Origin: UBA6263 sp049305865
Lineage (GTDB): Bacteria; Patescibacteriota; Gracilibacteria; Absconditabacterales; Absconditicoccaceae
Reading direction: 5' to 3'
Assembly (NCBI GenBank): GCA_049305865.1
Contig: JBAQPP010000007.1
Coordinates: 1 to 64,000 of the forward strand
DNA: 64,000 bases
This document shows, piece by piece, positions 31,165 through 41,182 of the stretch. A program made the position numbers and the translations under genes. Within the stretch, counting starts at the first letter, position 1, and each line of letters opens with the position of its first letter. The notes under the pieces are model-generated. The model had not been told where the DNA came from. It did not search any database and saw nothing but the letters and a program-made list of their open reading frames with translations.

Positions 31165-31836
31165 TTAGATTGCAAATATCAAATCATCAAGCAAGGCATA
31201 GTATTCTTGAATAATTGATTTTCCACCTTCAGCTTCACGCCGTTGGAGGAATTCCCGATCATACTTACTCAATTCAGATCCTCTTCCTGATAAGTATAAT
31301 TCTATAGAAGTGCGTGCTGTGAGTAGTACATCTCTTCTATCTTTGAACTTTATCACAAGCATCGGCTTGTAAAGTTGATAGATAGAGTTTAAATTGTCGG
31401 GGTCTGATAGATATTCCTTAGCTATCTCTATGATAGAGTTTCTAAAGTTTTGGAATGGCCTGGCAATTGCCGTATCGATTCCACCGCTTTTGAAATAATA
31501 GTAAGCATAACTTTCAGGTGTGATTGAACTTTTTCCGTCCCAAGCAGTGAAGGTTGCATAAGCAGCCACTCTATATTCTTCCATATTCCAGGGAGAATGA
31601 GCTTGGAGGAAATTTTCGCGAGCAAACCAATTGAGTTCTTTCAACTGTGGCTGATAATAACCATTTGACAGGAAGCTATCAATCGTTTTTGAGACGATTT
31701 GGTTTGTAATCACTTTTGAAAAATCTTTTTGGGCTTTTTCAACTACCCCATCCCAATTGTAAGGGATTGTGAATGCAAAGAATACAACTAATAAACCACT
31801 GAAGATAAACAAGTTTAACAAGTTACTCTTTTTCAT
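31165..31836 (-). CDS. UGA-free orphan gene H: membrane-anchored/secreted protein, 223 aa
   Basis: N-terminal hydrophobic segment (residues 7-24, LNLFIFSGLLVVFFAF) is a signal peptide or anchor without lipobox. The rest is mostly helical, with W-F-A-R-E and WNMEEYRVAAY segments and a basic GRGSELSKYDREFLQRRE near the C-terminus. Ten GGN glycines, no UGA. No family recognised. Promoter TTGACA-16 nt-TATAAA and own terminator; lies between lepA and the divergent phosphatase gene. Confidence 0.77.
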   Translation of the reverse strand: MKKSNLLNLFIFSGLLVVFFAFTIPYNWDGVVEKAQKDFSKVITNQIVSKTIDSFLSNGYYQPQLKELNWFARENFLQAHSPWNMEEYRVAAYATFTAWDGKSSITPESYAYYYFKSGGIDTAIARPFQNFRNSIIEIAKEYLSDPDNLNSIYQLYKPMLVIKFKDRRDVLLTARTSIELYLSGRGSELSKYDREFLQRREAEGGKSIIQEYYALLDDLIFAI

Positions 31837-31914
31837 ACATTTAAGTTTTAAATTTTTGTTTTTAAATTAATTATTGATAATAGAATTTTATATATGTTTT
31901 TATTTAGTGTCTAT

Positions 31915-31942
31915 TTTATATATATTTCCTATACAATGTCAA
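31915..31942 (-). promoter_or_regulatory. Promoter of orphan gene H
   Basis: Minus strand TTGACA (31937-31942), 16-nt spacer, TATAAA (31915-31920). Leader of about 70 nt ends in an A-rich stretch. Confidence 0.65.
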
Positions 31943-32088
31943 GCTATTTTTATATATTATATATATTTATTTTTATTAATCATTATACGATAAATATTTA
32001 TATGCTTGCAATATAATAGTAAATTTATACTTAAAGTTCTATAGGAAATTATTATGATGATATTATATTTTATAAATAAATTTATTTT

Positions 32089-32634
32089 ATGGCTATTAGA
32101 ATAACTTATTTTGTTCATGGATCTACTACTGATAATGAAGAATGACTTTCTTCATGACGATATGATGTAGAACTTTCAGAGGTATGAATAGGACAATCTT
32201 TAGAACTGAGAAATCAGATTGATACCTCAGCTTTTGATATTGTTTTTTGTTCTGATTTTAAAAGAGCTGTAGACTCAGCAAAGTTAGCTTTTGAGGATAA
32301 AGTAGAGATTATACAAGATACAAGGTTAAGAGAATGTAATTATGGCGAATATAATCAAAAGGCTTCTGCTCTAGTAGAACCCATACAAGAAAAAAGTATT
32401 CATAAAAAATTTCCTTGATGAGAATCTTATGAAGATGTAAAAAAAAGAATAGAAGATTTTTTGAATTTCTTAAAAATAAATTATGATGATAAGCATGTTG
32501 CTATCGTAGCGCATAAGGCGCCTCAACTTGCATTGGATGTTATTATAAAGGGAAAAACTCGAAAAGAAGCGTTTGCTGATGACCGGAGAAAGACAAAAGA
32601 ATGGCAGCCTGGATGGGAATATGTTTTAGAATAA
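32089..32634 (+). CDS. Histidine phosphatase / phosphoglycerate mutase-like protein
   Basis: 181 aa. Family pattern: FVHGSTTDNEEGLSSGR in place of the usual RHGET..N, IVFCSDFKRAVDSA, ECNYGEYN and the second His in IVAHKAPQLAL. The Arg before the catalytic His is Val, so activity may be altered or lost. UGA glycines present. Cytosolic. Confidence 0.78.
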
Positions 32635-32671
32635 TTATTTTTATAAAAGTTTATTATATAATTAATTAAAT

Positions 32672-32893
32672 ATGTGTGAAACTAGAGGTCATTCAACTCC
32701 CCAAATATATCCACAACAAAAAAAAGCAGATTTAACAGAATTATTTGAAGATGGTAAAGATTTTAAATTTAATAATACTGATTGGAGTCATAACAAGATA
32801 TCAAAAGACATAAAAAAAATGAGACTAAGTACACAACAAGATATTAGAAAAATAATTGAAACAGTACCAGCTGAAATAACATTTAAAATATAA
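32672..32893 (+). CDS. Small hypothetical protein, 73 aa
   Basis: ATG 32672 to TAA. Charged, no signal peptide; two Gly, both GGT, too few to classify. Lies in tandem between the phosphatase and ITPase genes with short gaps, so likely translated in the same operon. No family recognised. Confidence 0.5.
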   Translation: MCETRGHSTPQIYPQQKKADLTELFEDGKDFKFNNTDWSHNKISKDIKKMRLSTQQDIRKIIETVPAEITFKI

Positions 32894-32921
32894 ATATCAT
32901 TTTATGGTTTAAGGATAAATA

Positions 32922-33461
32922 ATGTTATATTTTATAACCTGAAATAAAAATAAATTTAGTGAAGTACAATCAATATTGCCAGATATTGAACAAATGAATA
33001 TTGATTTGGTAGAGATACAAGAGATGGATCCATATAAAATTATACAAGCAAAACTTATCGAAGCTCGTAAGCATCATGATGGAGAATTTATAGTTGAAGA
33101 TACTTCACTTTATATGGACTGTTTAAACTGACTACCGGGGCCATTGATTAAATGGTTTTTAGAGAAAATGTGAAATGAGTGATTATTTGAAATTGCTAAA
33201 AAATTTAATAACTACAAGGTTATTGCAAAAACTTTGATAGGACATATAAATAATAATTGAGAAATTAATTTTTTTGAGTGAATGTTAGAATGAAAAATAG
33301 TTTATCCTGATACTGAAACAAACTTTGGCCGAGGTCCTATTTTTATGCCAGATTGATTGGATAAAAGTTTTGCTCAAATGAGTAGAGAAGAAAAAAATGA
33401 AATGAGTATGAGAAGACTTGCTTTAAATAAGTTGAAAGAATTTTTGAATAAAAAGAATTAA
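32922..33461 (+). CDS. Non-canonical purine NTP pyrophosphatase (HAM1/RdgB)
   Basis: 179 aa. LYFITGNKNKFSEVQSIL (the TGN start), VEDTSLYMDCLNGLPGPLIKWFL, FFEGMLEGKIVYP and RGPIFMPDG..KSFAQMSREEKNEMSMRRLA match the ITPase fold in order. Hydrolyses ITP/XTP/dITP to keep them out of nucleic acids. TGN glycine is UGA. Overlaps tightly with the next gene. Confidence 0.92.
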
Positions 33462-33462
33462 G

Positions 33463-33969
33463 ATGAATAAGAAAATAATAGTAAATGACAAAATGCAAAA
33501 ATGATATATTTATTATCTAGTAGAAGATATTGGTAAAAATTTTCGTGAAGATTTTCTTCCGCAATTAACACCTCAAGAAATGCTTGAAGCTTGAGTATTT
33601 TGAGGTAAATATATGACTGATTGTCAGGAAGAATTCCCTATAGAATGGTTTGAAAATGCAAAAATAGCTCCTGACAAAAAGGATCAGAAGCTTAATTTTT
33701 TTTGAGTAAATGCTTCCATGGATTTGAAATATTGGAAAGAAAAGTGACGAATTTATCCTGATGATCCTAGATGATGGTTTCAACGATATTGTAGATATTA
33801 TATATGAAGAAGGATAACAGATGAAGACAACAGACAAATTAAAAGATGGAGAGCAATTAAAAGACATTGGATGGCTGTAAAAAATAATTGCTATCCTATG
33901 GATTGGAATTGTAGAAAAAGACAGAGACAAGCTCTGCTTCATCGAGCATATGATTCTAGAAAATTATAA
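33463..33969 (+). CDS. Conserved-looking hypothetical protein, Trp/Arg-rich
   Basis: 168 aa, ATG one base after the ITPase stop. Aromatic- and Arg-rich (DDPRGWFQRYCRYYIGRR, then QIKRWRAIKRHWMAV). Similar Trp/Arg/Cys-rich proteins occur as unnamed families in bacteria and fungi, but I cannot name one. No membrane segments. Its TAA abuts the convergent ruvA stop. Confidence 0.7.
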
Positions 33970-33970
33970 T

Positions 33971-34522
33971 TTATATGTTGGATATTATTCGCTTGATAAC
34001 AGTTGGAATATTTTCTTTTGTAACTTTGCCATCATATTTTTGTAAGGCTCTTTTTATAGTATCAGCCTCGTAGCCAAATCATTTAAGAGATGTAATAATT
34101 GATTTGTATAACTTTTGATCAATATCTAATTTTTCTAGATCATCCATGTCAAAATTTCATTTAAGTTCAAGTAATATTTTTTTTGCAGATTTGGGTCAGA
34201 TTCAAGGTATAGATTGAAAATATTTTACATCCAGAGTTTTGATAGCTTTTTGTAGATCAGCCTTGGGTAATTTTACTATTTGAAAAGCTGTTTTGGGTCA
34301 AATTCAAGATATTTTAAGAGTTTCTTCAAACATTTCTTTTTGATCAGCAGTATTGAAACAATAATAGAAAACTGATTTTTTATTATCATCCAAATACGGA
34401 TAAAGAAAGAATTCTCATTTCTTTTGGGATCATAAATAATTTACTTGAATACCAAATAGTTCATTAACTAAATATTTTTTATTTCATATAACTTTTAGAT
34501 CTCAACGGAAATAATGTAACAT
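33971..34522 (-). CDS. ruvA: Holliday junction branch migration protein RuvA
   Basis: 183 aa. N-terminal OB fold (YFRGDLKVIGNKKYLV), tandem helix-hairpin-helix motifs (ISGIGPKTAFQIV and IPGIGPKSAKKILLELK) and a C-terminal domain III (SLKGFGYEADTIKRAL) that would contact RuvB. Many of the HhH glycines are UGA. Binds junction DNA. ruvB is not seen here. Confidence 0.93.
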
Positions 34523-34654
34523 AACTTTGATTATTTTAAATGGTAAATACAAAATTATAAATTAATTAAGGAAAATTAATCAATTTGCAATTATAAGTTT
34601 GATATTGATATTAATTAAAAAATCACTATTGTAATTTCGAAGTGCTTTTTTTGT

Positions 34655-34728
34655 TAAAAAAATAAAAGCAGAACTACCTATAGTTAAGTAATCCTGCCTT
34701 CAATATATTAGCGTGTTCTACTACACGT
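34655..34728 (-). ncRNA. Candidate small RNA with consensus promoter and terminator
   Basis: Transcript of about 70-75 nt on the minus strand. Two hairpins: CGTGT/ACACG near the 5' end and a terminator stem GCAG..AACTA/TAGTT..CTGC followed by TTTTATTTTTTT. No ORF or tRNA. Lies between the divergent ruvA and rpoD genes. The inner AACTA/TAGTT arm recurs in the terminator at 17660. Confidence 0.65.
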
Positions 34729-34733
34729 GTTAT

Positions 34734-34761
34734 ATTATATATAAAATTGTATTATTGTCAA
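34734..34761 (-). promoter_or_regulatory. Promoter of the small RNA
   Basis: Minus strand TTGACA (34756-34761), 16-nt spacer, TATAAT (34734-34739): perfect consensus, with no ORF downstream. Confidence 0.75.
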
Positions 34762-34823
34762 GTTTATAATTCATTTTCGATGTTTTGGCTTATGGCCTGC
34801 TTTTAATCTATATTAATAGCTTT

Positions 34824-36158
34824 ATGCAAAAAATGAAACAACAACTTTGGGAGAAATTTCAAGATGATATAGCAGAGTTAAATAAATCTTTACAAAAATT
34901 ATTGGAACAGTGAGCAAAGACATGAAATGTAAAAGAAGCAGATATAATTGCAGAAATTGATGATATGGATTGAAGTGCAAAGCTTCTAGAAAGGTTCTAT
35001 GATTTGTGTGATAAGCTTTGAATAAAAATTATTACTATTGAAGAACTATTGGAATTGGAAGCAAAAGAATCAGTGAAAGAAAGTAAATTATGAAAATTAC
35101 AACTCTATGATAAGATATATACAGTAAATGATAGTCAGTATAAAGATTTTATAAAGTTATATTTCAACGATATTTCAAAAATACCGTTGTTGTCTGCAGA
35201 AGATGAAAGAGATGTCGCTAAAAGGATTAAAAAATGAGATGAAAATGCTAAAAGAAAACTGATTGAATCCAATCTTAGGTTAGTGATCAGTATTGCAAAG
35301 AGGTTTTTTGGGTCTAGACTGAGTTTTTCTGACCTGATACAAGAAGGTAATATATGACTTATCAAGGCTATCGAAAAGTTTGATCCAGATAAAGAGTTTA
35401 AGTTTTCTACTTATGCTACACGATGGATTAAACAAAGTATTACAAAAGCAATTGCTGATATGAGTAAACACGTAAGGATACCAGTGCATTTGATAGATGA
35501 GATAAATTCTTATAATAAAACATATCAATTGCTATTTCAAAAATTATGAAGAGAACCAACATCAAAAGAAATATGACAAAAACTATGATTTCCTATCAAA
35601 AAAATTAAAAAACTTGAAGAAGTTATATTTGGTAACGTATCACTTGATAGAGAGGTATGAGATGAATGAAGAGATACTTTAGCTGATTTGCTCGAGGATC
35701 CAAACACTCTTAGGCCCGATCAATTTGCAGAAAAAAATGCATTGAGAAATAACTTAGATATGATACTTCAGATGCTTGATGAAAGAGAAGCTAAAATTGT
35801 AAAAATGAGATATGGAATAGATTGACCTAGATATACTTTGGAACAAGTTTGAGAGGAATTTGATGTAACTAGAGAGAGAGTAAGACAGATAGAGCAAAAA
35901 GTTATACAAAAATTAAAAGAACATGCTTGATTACAGAAAATACTTGGGATAGAAGACGATATAGCAAAGATGGAAGCCGAATGAAAGAAAAGAAAGAAAA
36001 GTAAGATTAAAATTAAATATAATGATGATGATGAAGAAGATAGTCGTTATTTGGATGATGATTCAGATGATGATGAGCTTGAACCAAAGAAGTTAAAGAA
36101 ATGAAAGAAGATTAAAGATGATGATGACGATTGGAAAATCGATGATGATGAAGAATAA
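34824..36158 (+). CDS. rpoD: RNA polymerase sigma-70 factor with charged C-terminal tail
   Basis: 444 aa. Sigma 1.2-2.4: ESNLRLVISIAKRF, FSDLIQEGNIGLIKAIEKFD, KFSTYATRWIKQSITKAIAD. Sigma 3 and sigma 4: RMRYG-like KMRYGID, YTLEQVGEEFDVTRERVRQIEQK. Sigma 4 ends near residue 370; residues 375-444 form an unusual Lys-rich then Asp/Glu-rich tail (KKRKKSKIKIKY, YLDDDSDDDELE). The primary sigma factor for the TTGACA/TATAAT promoters seen here. Lacks a long region 1.1. Confidence 0.95.
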
Positions 36159-36198
36159 AAAATTTCAATTAATGATTTATAATTTATAAAAGAAAATT

Positions 36199-38103
36199 AT
36201 GTCAACAGTAAGTGCCGCAAAGCAATATGATGCTTCACACATTAAAGTACTGGAATGATTGGAACCAGTAAGACAAAGACCTTGAATGTATATTTGATCA
36301 ACTGATGCTAAATGACTTTATCATATGATCCAAGAAATTTTGGATAATTCAGTTGATGAATCATTAGCTTGATTTTGTACAAGTATAAATATCATTCTAA
36401 ATGAAAACTGATCTGTTACAGTATCTGATAATGGTAGATGAATACCTGTAGATAAGCATCAAAAAACATGAAGATCAGCACTAGAAACTGTCTTTACGGT
36501 ATTACATGCTTGATGAAAATTTGACAAAGAGACTTATAAAGTTTCTTGATGACTTCATGGAGTATGAGCTTCTGTAGTAAACGCATTATCTGAATGGTTG
36601 GAAGTACAAGTACATAAAGAAGGCAAAATATATCAACAAAAATATTCTAGATGAATACCACAGTGAGAACTAGAGATTGTTTGAGAAACTGATAAAAGTT
36701 GAACAACAGTTACATTTATGCCAGATGATCAGATTTTTGAGACGCTAGAATTTTCTGAAAATATAGAAGTATCTAGAATAAAACAAGCGGCTTATCTTAC
36801 TCCTTGAGTTACATTTACTTTTATAAGTCAAAAATCTGGCTTACGTCAGAGATTTTACTTTGAAGAATGAATAAAAACTCGATTAAATAATTTGGTATGA
36901 GAACAACAACGCTTGTCATCAGCTCACTATATTAATAAAGAATGAGATAAATGTTGGGCAGAAATTTCATTTCAATTTGTAAATACTACCAACGATCATA
37001 CTTTATCATTTGTAAATAATATACCTACGAAAGATTGAGGTACTCACCTACTTGGATTTAAGTCAGCTTTGCTTAGAATAATAAACGAAATTTGAAAAGA
37101 GAAAGAAAAAATAGATAAAAAAATATGAGAATATCAATACAGTGATGTTACCGATGGATTATATGCTATAGTTACTGTAAAGATTCCAGAACCACAATTT
37201 GAATGACAGACAAAATGAAGGTTATGAAATAGTTATGTTAGAGCTGCGGTAGAAGATATAGTATATGATTATTTAAAAGATTTTTTCTCCAAAAACGAAT
37301 CAGAGTTTGATAAAATATTTGAAAAGATAGATTTGGCCGCTAGAGCTAGGTTGGCCGCTAAGTTTGCTAGAGAAACAGTTCTTAGAAAAAATACTTTAGT
37401 ATGATGAGTATTACCAGGTAAATTAGCAGATTGTGCCAATAAAAAGAGAGAGTGAACTGAACTTTACATAGTAGAGTGAGATTCTGCGTGATGAAGTGCA
37501 AAACAAGGTCGTGATAGTAAATTTCAGGCTATACTTCCACTTAGGGGTAAAATATTAAATACAGAACAAGCGGTAATACAAAAAATGATGGCAAATAATG
37601 AAGTAAAAGCGCTTATAACAGCTATATGATGTGGAATAAAAGATGGTTTCGATTTGGAATGACTCAGATATGATAAGATTATAATAATGACCGATGCCGA
37701 TGTCGACTGAGCACACATTAGAACATTATTATTAACTTTTTTCTTTAGATTTATGAGACCGCTTGTAGATAACTGACATGTATATGCTGCATGTCCTCCT
37801 ATATATAGATTTACTGAATGAAAAAAGGAAGTTTATGTTTATGATGAAAATAAGACGCCTCAAGATATGTGAATGGATAATAATAAAACCGAAGTGCAAA
37901 GATATAAAGGTCTTGGAGAAATGAATGCAGAACAACTACGAGATACTACTATGGACCCCTCAAAAAGAACGTTAAATCAGATTACTGTTGAAGATGCCGA
38001 AGAAACAGATAAATTATTTAGAATATTGATGTGAGAAGAAGTACAGCCGAGAAAACATTTTATATTAACTCATGCTAAATCAGTAAGAGATTTGGATATA
38101 TAG
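36199..38103 (+). CDS. gyrB: DNA gyrase subunit B
   Basis: 634 aa. ATPase GHKL motifs QEILDNSVDESLAG, VSDNGRGIPV, HAGGKF..VSGGLHGVG; TOPRIM motifs LYIVEGDSAGGSAKQGRD and IIIMTDADVDGAHIRTL; C-terminal RYKGLGEMNAEQL and TLNQITVEDA. ATP-driven negative supercoiling with GyrA (not in window). Glycines of the GHKL and TOPRIM motifs are mostly UGA. 40 nt after rpoD. Confidence 0.97.
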
Positions 38104-38123
38104 AAATGTATTAGTGAAAATAA

Positions 38124-38855
38124 CTAATTAAAAATATCTTTTAAAATTTTTATAGCTAAAGTCTGATTTAAGAAATATGGTGATGTTGCAATTGTAACTA
38201 AGCTTGCTCTAGAAATCAGATTTTTTGTTATTTCTATAATTTTGGTATATTGATCTATTCACATTTGGGGATGTCGAAAATCTAGGTCTATGTCCAGTAT
38301 ATAGTTTCAATATTTCATTGTTTCATTGTTTCAATAGTTTAATAATTTATATTCAGTATTGATCTGAGTTACGTTAGAAATTAATCAATCTTGGATTGCT
38401 GGTTGAATAAAATTTCATACATTACATTTATAATTTGTGAAGTGAAAGATTTGTTCTAAACTATAAGATAGCTTCGCTTCGCTCGCAATCATATTTGAAT
38501 TATTATTCATATCCGTATGCTGATCTAGGTGAATTAAATTTATTCATTTAGAAATATTTCAGTTAAATAATTCTTGATATCGAAAAAATAATGCATGATT
38601 GTGATTGTCGAAAATATATATTGGTTTATCTTGTCTAAGTTTTATGAAATATTTTAATCCAACAAAAGATTGTACCTCTAATTTAGAATCTATTTCCTCA
38701 AAAACAATTTTATCTCAAATATGAATATCATCAATAGTTCATTGAATTAAATTTGTAATGTAAATTTGTGGCTTGGAATTTTTTAATTTTCTAATATCAT
38801 AAGAAAATGAATTATTTCATGTATCTTCTTTAATCCGAAATCATTGTTTGTACAT
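38124..38855 (-). CDS. UPF0489 family protein
   Basis: 243 aa. Contains the UPF0489 pattern IYIFDNHNHALFFRYQ, HLDQHTDMN and ILDIDLDFR, with clustered Asp/His typical of an arginase-like metal fold (human C5orf22 relatives). Between HTDM and the next conserved block, the residues NMIASEAKLSYS are encoded by DNA resembling half of the local REP palindrome, so this coding region seems to carry a repeat insertion. Activity unknown. Last gene of the korA-MFS group. Confidence 0.78.
38465..38490. repeat. REP-like fragment within UPF0489 coding region
   Basis: GATAGCTTCGCTTCGCTCGCAATC resembles the CGAAGTG..GCGAATGAC half of the REP-like copies; in frame on the minus strand. Confidence 0.5.
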
Positions 38856-38876
38856 AATAAAAATTAATACTAAAGT

Positions 38877-40025
38877 TTATTCTATTTGTTTGGAACAAGT
38901 TCTTTTGGAATAAATATATCATATCAATATGAGGATTGCTACTAATCAGAATGGAGAAATATTTTGATCTATCATATATCATCATACAATCGGTCATATA
39001 ATACCTGCAAGGTTGGTAACTGCAGTCATATTTCAATTAATCGTTCATACATCTTTATGTTGTCACAAAACTATATTTTGGAATACTGGACGAAAAAGTC
39101 ATTGAAATATCGAAGATAGAGCTACAAGGATTATAATTACTCGCATATTTCAACTTAAAAAAGCCAATAGATAAGTAATGGCCATTCATATAATACTTAT
39201 ACTTACAAGTCTTTTACTAGAAAACGATTTAATCCATAATTTGAGAAACAATCATTGATTGATAGCCATCACCAAGCCAAACAATGCCAATATATATCAG
39301 CTCATTACTCAAGATATTCCAAAACGTTCACTTAGGAATAATGTAAATGAAGTCTGATAAACCATAATAGCAAGATTTATAATGAAGAAAATTATATAAT
39401 ACTTTTTTTCATTTGATACGAACATTTTTTGGAATATATGTACTATATTTACTTTAATTTTTTTAACCTTATCCAATAATTTATTAGTCTCTGGTAGTCG
39501 AAGTAAAATAAAAATAATATTGATAAGACAAAGTAATATGCTGACTAAAAATGGAGCTTTGATTCACCACTGTAATAAAAATGCTCACAATCATGGTCAT
39601 ACTATAAATGATATTCAAAATATAGCTCAGAACAATCATAAATTCAAAGTACGTTCCTTATGATCTCTTGAAATGTCACTAAATATTGATTGTATTGCTC
39701 ATATATTTCAAGAACTCAATCAATTTATTATCCTAGATAACATATATACTCGGAAAAGTGGGGAAAAATAAACCATCACATATGATAAGAGGCTTCAAAT
39801 TACTGAAAATAGCAAGATAGGTTTTCTACCATATTTATCAGACATAGCTCATAATATAGGAGTAGAAAATAATCATACAAATGCAAATACTGTCACTCAT
39901 ATAGATATCATAAAATAACTCGTATTGTAATATTTAACCATATCAGGCAATGCTGGTATGACTATTGTAAATCAGAGTATATCTATAAATAGTGATAAAA
40001 TTACAGTTAATTTTATTTTGGACAT
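38877..40025 (-). CDS. Major facilitator superfamily transporter
   Basis: 382 aa, about 11-12 transmembrane segments. Loop 2-3 motif SDKYGRKPILL after the second helix is the canonical MFS motif A; ILCLINIIFILLRLPETNK ends the first half. Resembles Tet/Bcr-type drug antiporters (GILFRPVFQNIV-like second half), substrate unknown. Sits in tight tandem downstream of korB. Confidence 0.82.
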
Positions 40026-40047
40026 TATTGTTTTTGGAAAATAAATT

Positions 40048-40650
40048 TTACCAAACTTTCCAACTTGGACATTGTTGTTTTATATCTATATGAGCAAATC
40101 ATGGATGTAGAATTGCTTCTTTAATTTTTTCTTTTAATCATTTAATATCTTTGTCCGGTAATGAAAAACTAAATTCACATCAAGCTGATTTGAGTAATCA
40201 TATGGGATCAAATGGTCTAGTTTGATTTCAGTCTGGAGTAGATTTGGTTTTGATATCTATAGGTGTCGTAGGAGAGGCTTGTCATGTAGTAAGTCAATAA
40301 TTTTCATTATCACAAGTTATATGAACTAGATTTATATTCCTTCTTGCTGTGTGTAATAAGTGTCACAGTCATATACCATAAGAATCTCAATCTCATGCAA
40401 TAGAAATTACAGTTAGATCAGGATTTGATAATTTTATTCCTGTAGCAAAAGGCAATCCTCTACCGTGTAGAGTCTCTGATCCATATCAATCTAAATACTG
40501 ACTCATTTTGGAATTACATCCAATTCATGTAATGAATACAAGATTATGCTTGGGAATATTAAGTTCCTGTACGGCTTGTTTGATTGCTAGATGTATAAGG
40601 TAATCTCAGCATCCAGGGCATCGTTGGAATTTATTTAATCATGTTCTCAT
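40048..40650 (-). CDS. 2-oxoacid:ferredoxin oxidoreductase, beta subunit (KorB/PorB type)
   Basis: 200 aa. Starts RCPGCGDYLIHLAI (the CPGC iron-sulfur/TPP motif), then FITGIGCNSKM, LHGRGLPFATGIKL and the TPP-binding SIAGDGDSYGIGLGH. Shorter than most PorB (about 280 aa). Decarboxylates a 2-oxoacid to acyl-CoA with reduced ferredoxin, together with the alpha/gamma subunit at 41180. Confidence 0.88.
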
Positions 40651-40674
40651 GGATTTAATAGTAATTTTATAAAT

Positions 40675-41133
40675 TTATTTTATTCAATAATAATATTGAA
40701 TGACTTCATCTTCTCACAATATGAGATTTAATTTAATAGTATCTTGGGGAGTATTCCGAACTTTATCTATGTGTTCTCTATTATTTAATATAACATCAGG
40801 TTCTTCGTCAAGGATGAGCTTGAATTTGTGATATTCAAAATCAAAATCATCTGGATATTTTACGTAATGTTTTCATAAATAAGTTATTTCTTTCTTCAAC
40901 TTCTCTAAGTCTATTCAAGTTTCTTCTATTAGTTCTCTATAGGCAGCAGATTCCAAATCTCTATCTCTTTCTAGTTCAAATTTACCGGCTGGTCAGCCTC
41001 GTGTATTTCATTGAAATCTTTCAGGATTCCTAAGTAGAGATAATATTTTTCATTTACACTCACAAAATATACTAACAATATCAGCCTTCTTATCAAAAAT
41101 TTTTGGTTTCTCTAAATAGGAATATTTATTCAT
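40675..41133 (-). CDS. Nudix hydrolase
   Basis: 152 aa. Nudix box with the GX5EX7REUXEEXGU pattern: GKFELERDRDLESAAY then RELIEETGI. Placed between korA and korB with short gaps (24 and 46 nt). Could act on nucleoside diphosphate derivatives such as CoA or NAD(P), but the substrate is unknown. Confidence 0.9.
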
Positions 41134-41147
41134 AATTATTTTTTAAT

Positions 41148-41182
41148 ATATAAGATTGCTTCGCATACGTTTACAATTACTA
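41148..41182. repeat. Decay copy of REP-like element at korA 3' end
   Basis: Minus strand CCTAGTAATTGTAAACG..ATGCGAAGCAATCTT; aligns with the CCTAGTCATTGCGAGG end of copy R2 and contains the korA stop codon (TAG). Confidence 0.5.

Noticed and set aside
12675..31942. Bacteroidota-type TTTG/TAnnTTTG promoters for the orphan genes
   Set aside because: The boxes are TTGAC(A/T)-N16-TATAAT-like, the same as native promoters, so donor-type promoters are not supported.
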